In this document: in pieces, positions 13,711 to 16,093 of the stretch
Numbering within the stretch: the first letter of the stretch is position 1
How the letters are laid out: each line of letters starts with the position of its first letter
DNA from: Anaerolineaceae bacterium UBA2274
GTDB lineage: Bacteria > Chloroflexota > Anaerolineae > Anaerolineales > Anaerolineaceae
Reading direction: 5' to 3'
Length of the DNA: 16,093 bases
Assembly: GCA_002347705.1 (NCBI GenBank)
Contig: DDWY01000024.1
Coordinates: forward strand, 1 to 16,093
The notes under the pieces: generated by a model
The model's database searches: none
Told to the model about the DNA's origin: nothing
Seen by the model: the letters and a program-made list of their open reading frames with translations, nothing else
Program-made: the position numbers and the translations under genes

Positions 13711-13782
13711 TCTGAGAAAGTGCAAAATTGACACAGTAAAAATCGTTGCACTTTTGCCACCTTTCCATACGAAAAAGTATGG
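13711..13782 (+). repeat. Diverged direct repeat, copy A (short form)
   Basis: TCTGAGAAAGTGCAAAATTG continues as ACACAGTAAAAATCGTTGCA. AAGTGCAA pairs with TTGCACTT downstream, and the copy closes with CCATAC (13765-13770) / GTATGG (13777-13782). It aligns to 13995-14092 but lacks about 34 internal bases. Confidence 0.6.
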
Positions 13783-13793
13783 GGTGTCATACA

Positions 13794-13809
13794 GCGCATT
13801 CCTCCCTAC
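13794..13809 (-). repeat. Half copy of the 35-nt SB element
   Basis: On the minus strand GTAGGGAGGAATGCGC matches the GTAG head and left arm of the SB elements (2205-2220 and the inverse of 13959-13974) at 15 of 16 positions. The other arm is missing. Confidence 0.5.
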
Positions 13810-13840
13810 GAATATCCGTTTTGCCGATAAACGAAATGAC

Positions 13841-13906
13841 GTAGGTCGGAATAAGGCCGCCAGCAGGTGAGTGAATGCAAGGTGTGTGGCGCGGGCTCAC
13901 TCCGAC
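13841..13906 (+). repeat. 62-nt hairpin element, type SA, copy 2, with GTAG head
   Basis: GTAG (13841-13844) heads a 62-nt element whose ends, GTCGGAAT (13845-13852) and ACTCCGAC (13899-13906), pair with one mismatch. It aligns without gaps to the reverse complement of 2108-2169. Confidence 0.65.
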
Positions 13907-13939
13907 AAATGGACAGTTTCCACAAATACCCGCTCTATT

Positions 13940-13974
13940 GGCGGAGTGCGCAAATGAGGCGCATTCCGCCCTAC
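13940..13974 (-). repeat. 35-nt GTAG-headed hairpin, type SB, copy 2
   Basis: GGCGGAGTGCGC (13940-13951) pairs with GCGCATTCCGCC (13959-13970) around a 7-nt loop, with GTAG on the minus strand at 13971-13974. It is a near-identical inverted copy of 2205-2239. Confidence 0.8.
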
Positions 13975-13994
13975 GGGGATGATTATGGTAGGTT

Positions 13995-14092
13995 TCTGAG
14001 AAAGTGCAATATTGACACAGCAAAAATCGTTGCCCCCCGCAAAAGGAGCACGGGGCAGGCTTTTGCACTTTCTCGGCCTTTCCGAACGGAAA
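13995..14092 (+). repeat. Direct repeat, copy B (long form) with 12-bp stem
   Basis: GAGAAAGTGCAA (13998-14009) pairs perfectly with TTGCACTTTCTC (14063-14074). An inner TGCCCC/GGGGCA stem lies between. The copy ends with TTTCCG AA CGGAAA. The first 39 bases match copy A (13711-13749) except at two positions. Confidence 0.65.
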
Positions 14093-14108
14093 AGATTGGT
14101 GGAATGGT

Positions 14109-14133
14109 GGAATGGTGCAAGACCATTCCCTAC
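14109..14133 (-). repeat. GTAG-headed hairpin (GGAATGGT type), short form
   Basis: GGAATGGT (14109-14116) and ACCATTCC (14122-14129) form a perfect 8-bp stem with a 5-nt loop. GTAG (14130-14133) heads it on the minus strand. The stem is the same as the outer stem at 13605-13668, without the inner insert. A partial direct repeat, GGAATGGTGGAATGGT, abuts it. Confidence 0.7.
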
Positions 14134-14146
14134 GGTCCAGATAGCG

Positions 14147-14152
14147 TATAAT
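14147..14152 (+). promoter_or_regulatory. Likely -10 box of the GTPase gene
   Basis: A perfect TATAAT lies 30 bases before the GTPase start codon. No fitting -35 is seen, because the expected position falls inside the hairpin element at 14109-14133. GGGAG (14173-14177) precedes the ATG. Confidence 0.5.
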
Positions 14153-14181
14153 TTTGTCAGTCACCGGCGAAAGGGAGTAAA

Positions 14182-15411
14182 ATGCCCGAGTTTTCAGATG
14201 TCCAGAAAGTTTTTAACGCCCCGACCAAGTCGCTGCTGCAGCGTGCCTGGCAGGTGGTGCCTGAGCAGCAAAGAGCCGAAATCGATAGTCTGCTGCAGGG
14301 CATCCCGCTCAACAAAAATCCGCTCAACAGCCTGATCGACCTGGCGCTGATGCACTCCAAAGCGGTGCTGGGGGATCATAAGAAAGTCGCGATCATTGGT
14401 CCGGCCAACGTCGGGAAGTCCACCCTTTTCAATCAATTCGTGCGCGCCAAGACCGACCAGGCCGAGGTCAGCCCCATCCCTGGCATGACGCGCGTGAACA
14501 AAGAAGCGGACGCCGGCATTTTCACCATGATCGATACCCCCGGCGCGGATGCAGTGGGCGCGGTGGGCGAAACCGAGCGCGAGCACGCGCTGGCCGCCGC
14601 CAGGCATGCTGATTTCCTGATCCTCGTGTTTGACGCGATGCAGGGGGTCAAGCAAACCGAGCTCGGGCTTTATAACGAACTTTTGGGGCTGAAAAAGCCG
14701 TTTATCATCGTGCTGAACAAGATCGATCTGGCTGAAAAGTTCAAAGAAGATGTTCTTGAGAAGACCGCCGCCAACCTGAACGTTTCCCTGGAGCAGGTGA
14801 TCCCGGTTTCCGCGCTGAAGGGCGAAGGCATTGGGCAGGTGACGCTGGCGATCATTGCCGCCGACCCAGCCATGACGCTGGCGCTTGCGAAAGCGATGCC
14901 CGAATACCGCCGCAAGATTGCCTGGCGCAGCATCACCACTGCCTCGTCGCTCTCGGCAGCGATCGCGCTGTCGCCCCTGCCAGTGATCGACTTTATTCCG
15001 CTGATCGCCACCCAAACCGGGATGGTGGTCACGATCGCCCGAATTTACCAGTACAAGATCACCGCTAAACGCGCGCGCGAGCTGATTGGGACCTTCGGGC
15101 TCGGGATGCTTGGCAGGTATTTGTTTCAGCAGCTCTCGAAGTTTGCGGCTGTGCCCGGCTGGATCCTTTCTTCGGCTATTGCGTCCTCGATGACGGTAGT
15201 GATGGGCTACGCCGCGATCGAATGGTTTGAGAAGGGCGAACGGATCAGCAACGAGAAGTTCCGCGAATTGAGCCGCGAGCTGTCGCAGTCAATGGTTGAA
15301 CGGATGCGCAAGCTCTTTACACGCAAGCCTTCTAAAAAACAAATGAAACAGGTCGTGGTGGATCTGGTTGGCGAGGTAACGAAAACTGAATCTCTGGATA
15401 AGTTTTTTTGA
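14182..15411 (+). CDS. Era-like GTPase with membrane-associated DUF697-type C-terminal domain
   Basis: The 409-residue protein has a TRAFAC-class G domain: G1 GPANVGKS (73-80), G2 Thr103 within PGMTR, G3 DTPG (118-121), G4 NKID (179-182) and G5 SALKG (210-214). The 65-residue N-terminal helical part is not part of the standard fold. After the G domain, about 250-350 holds hydrophobic helices (SPLPVIDFIPLIATQTGMVV, then WILSSAIASSMTVVMGYAAI). This resembles the DUF697/YcjF family, which places such GTPases at the membrane. A charged helical tail follows, with KLFTRKPSKKQ. The cellular task is unknown: stress, membrane remodelling and ribosome roles are all possible. The start ATG at 14182 has GGGAG five bases ahead. 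It is the only plus-strand gene here. Confidence 0.87.
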   Translation: MPEFSDVQKVFNAPTKSLLQRAWQVVPEQQRAEIDSLLQGIPLNKNPLNSLIDLALMHSKAVLGDHKKVAIIGPANVGKSTLFNQFVRAKTDQAEVSPIPGMTRVNKEADAGIFTMIDTPGADAVGAVGETEREHALAAARHADFLILVFDAMQGVKQTELGLYNELLGLKKPFIIVLNKIDLAEKFKEDVLEKTAANLNVSLEQVIPVSALKGEGIGQVTLAIIAADPAMTLALAKAMPEYRRKIAWRSITTASSLSAAIALSPLPVIDFIPLIATQTGMVVTIARIYQYKITAKRARELIGTFGLGMLGRYLFQQLSKFAAVPGWILSSAIASSMTVVMGYAAIEWFEKGERISNEKFRELSRELSQSMVERMRKLFTRKPSKKQMKQVVVDLVGEVTKTESLDKFF

Positions 15412-15420
15412 TCTGAACTG

Positions 15421-15461
15421 ACCCACCCCCCTTCCCCCTCCCACCGCTTCGCTGGAGGGGG
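15421..15461 (+). repeat. C-rich hairpin repeat, copy 1
   Basis: CCCCCTCC (15434-15441) pairs with GGAGGGGG (15454-15461) around a loop containing CCGCTTCGCT. It sits ten bases past the GTPase stop, starting with ACCCACCCCC. It may act as a 3' structure, but no T-run follows. Confidence 0.55.
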
Positions 15462-15556
15462 TTGATAGGTCGACAGCATCGACACATTCATGATTCTATA
15501 ATCGGATGGTCAGACATTGTTGTAAAACCGGTTATCTGGCTGTAGGTTGAGTGTTT

Positions 15557-15602
15557 AGATTGCTTCGTTCCTCGCAATGACAGAAATTTCGCAATGACAG
15601 AA
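15557..15602 (+). repeat. ATTGC...GCAATGACA hairpin repeat with duplicated tail
   Basis: AGATTGCTTCGTTCCTCGCA continues as ATGACAGAA, then TTTCGCAATGACAGAAG repeats the tail. ATTGC pairs with GCAAT. Confidence 0.6.
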
Positions 15603-15700
15603 GTCTAAGAATTCAATAGAACCCACTCCCCTCCGCAAGCTCCGGGGACTTCGCCCCCTTAGCTCCCACTTCCCTTTCACTGCGCCACACGGATCTTCGA

Positions 15701-15721
15701 CTTCCGCTGCGCTGGAGGGGG
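15701..15721 (+). repeat. C-rich hairpin repeat, partial copy
   Basis: The right half (CCGCTGCGCTGGAGGGGG) matches the copies at 15421 and 15801, but the left C-rich arm is degraded. Confidence 0.45.
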
Positions 15722-15800
15722 TGAAAGATTAGGAAAGCTCAATACAGCAATTTCAATATTTTCAAATTTGTGGATGTTCTTCGGTTTCGATTCAAACAGA

Positions 15801-15842
15801 CCCACCCCCTTTGTCCCCCTCCCTCCGCTGCGCTGGAGGGGG
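15801..15842 (+). repeat. C-rich hairpin repeat, copy 3
   Basis: CCCCCTCC (15815-15822) pairs with GGAGGGGG (15835-15842). It is preceded by CCCACCCCCTTTG, as in copy 1. Confidence 0.55.
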
Positions 15843-16059
15843 TTAGTTATCAGGAATAGGTTGGCTTATCCCTGCTTCAAGTCCGAAATAATCCCGGGAA
15901 ATTAAACATGATATCCCGCCAACTGTTAAAAACATAGTAAAATTATTGCCATCAGTTCCAACACATTCTTTAAAATTGAAGACCGAAAATTGCAGTATCT
16001 TATCTGTTAACAAGTAACTACTTCATTAAGTCACCACGAGCTTGATTTCCATGCTTGCT

Positions 16060-16090
16060 GAGTGAGACCACTAATAGTCAGTCAAACCTC
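16060..16090 (-). repeat. Partial third copy of the SA element
   Basis: GAGTGAGACC (16060-16069) and CAGTCAAAC (16079-16087) match two blocks of the SA element at 2112-2121 and 2137-2145 in the same order, with a shorter spacer. The copy runs towards the window edge. Confidence 0.4.
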
Positions 16091-16093
16091 AAT

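Larger units (their letters stand above)
15412..16093. other. Gene-free repeat field at the right end
   Basis: I see no gene after the GTPase. The stretch holds three C-rich/GGAGGGGG repeats (15421-15461, 15701-15721, 15801-15842), an ATTGC/GCAAT hairpin with a duplicated tail (15557-15602), and at the very end a partial copy of the SA element. Confidence 0.55.

Noticed and set aside
13480..14135. A CRISPR array
   Set aside because: The repeats are different hairpins of different lengths, not identical units with regular spacers. No cas genes are present.
14194..15015. A 273-codon open frame on the minus strand
   Set aside because: It is the antisense shadow of the GTPase G domain, rich in His/Gly/Arg as expected from a GC-rich complementary frame.

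Overview
The window looks like a piece of a Chloroflexota genome, probably an anaerobic Anaerolineae-type lineage, most likely from an environmental assembly. This is inferred from the protein style and not proven. The clues are secreted proteins with Pro/Thr-rich linkers behind a lipobox or membrane anchor, a beta-helix surface protein ending in YLPFMLK, a multi-TM/GAF sensor without a kinase domain, and intergenic DNA full of short palindromic repeats.

Layout. On the minus strand, reading right to left: a tRNA with anticodon CAU (13309-13380, with a good promoter), a dead beta-helix surface-protein gene (12113-12745), and a lone lipoprotein gene (11051-11677). Next comes a tight four-gene operon (10629 down to 6564): purine nucleoside phosphorylase, a two-TM protein with an Ig-like outer domain, a GNAT acetyltransferase, and a 9-TM/GAF/helix-turn-helix protein. 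After it is a three-gene envelope operon (6247 down to 2251): ftsK, a CDP-alcohol phosphatidyltransferase, and lgt. Last is tyrS (1590 down to 379). The only plus-strand gene is an Era-like GTPase with a membrane-associated C-terminal domain (14182-15411).

Function. The ftsK operon joins chromosome translocation to phospholipid headgroup synthesis and lipoprotein lipidation. Lgt would act on proteins such as the lipoprotein encoded at 11051-11677. The punA operon pairs a purine salvage enzyme with a candidate membrane-tethered one-component regulator.

The most unusual content is intergenic. At least ten hairpins carry a GTAG tetranucleotide at one foot of the stem, the mark of REP elements moved by TnpA-REP (RAYT) transposases, although no such transposase is in this window. 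Two types (62 nt and 35 nt) occur as recognisable homologous pairs at both 2108-2239 and 13841-13974. Other families are present too: CATTGCGAGG/GCAATC hairpins, GTCATTCTGA/GAATCT repeats, C-rich/GGAGGGGG hairpins, and a diverged direct repeat with its own stem-loop.
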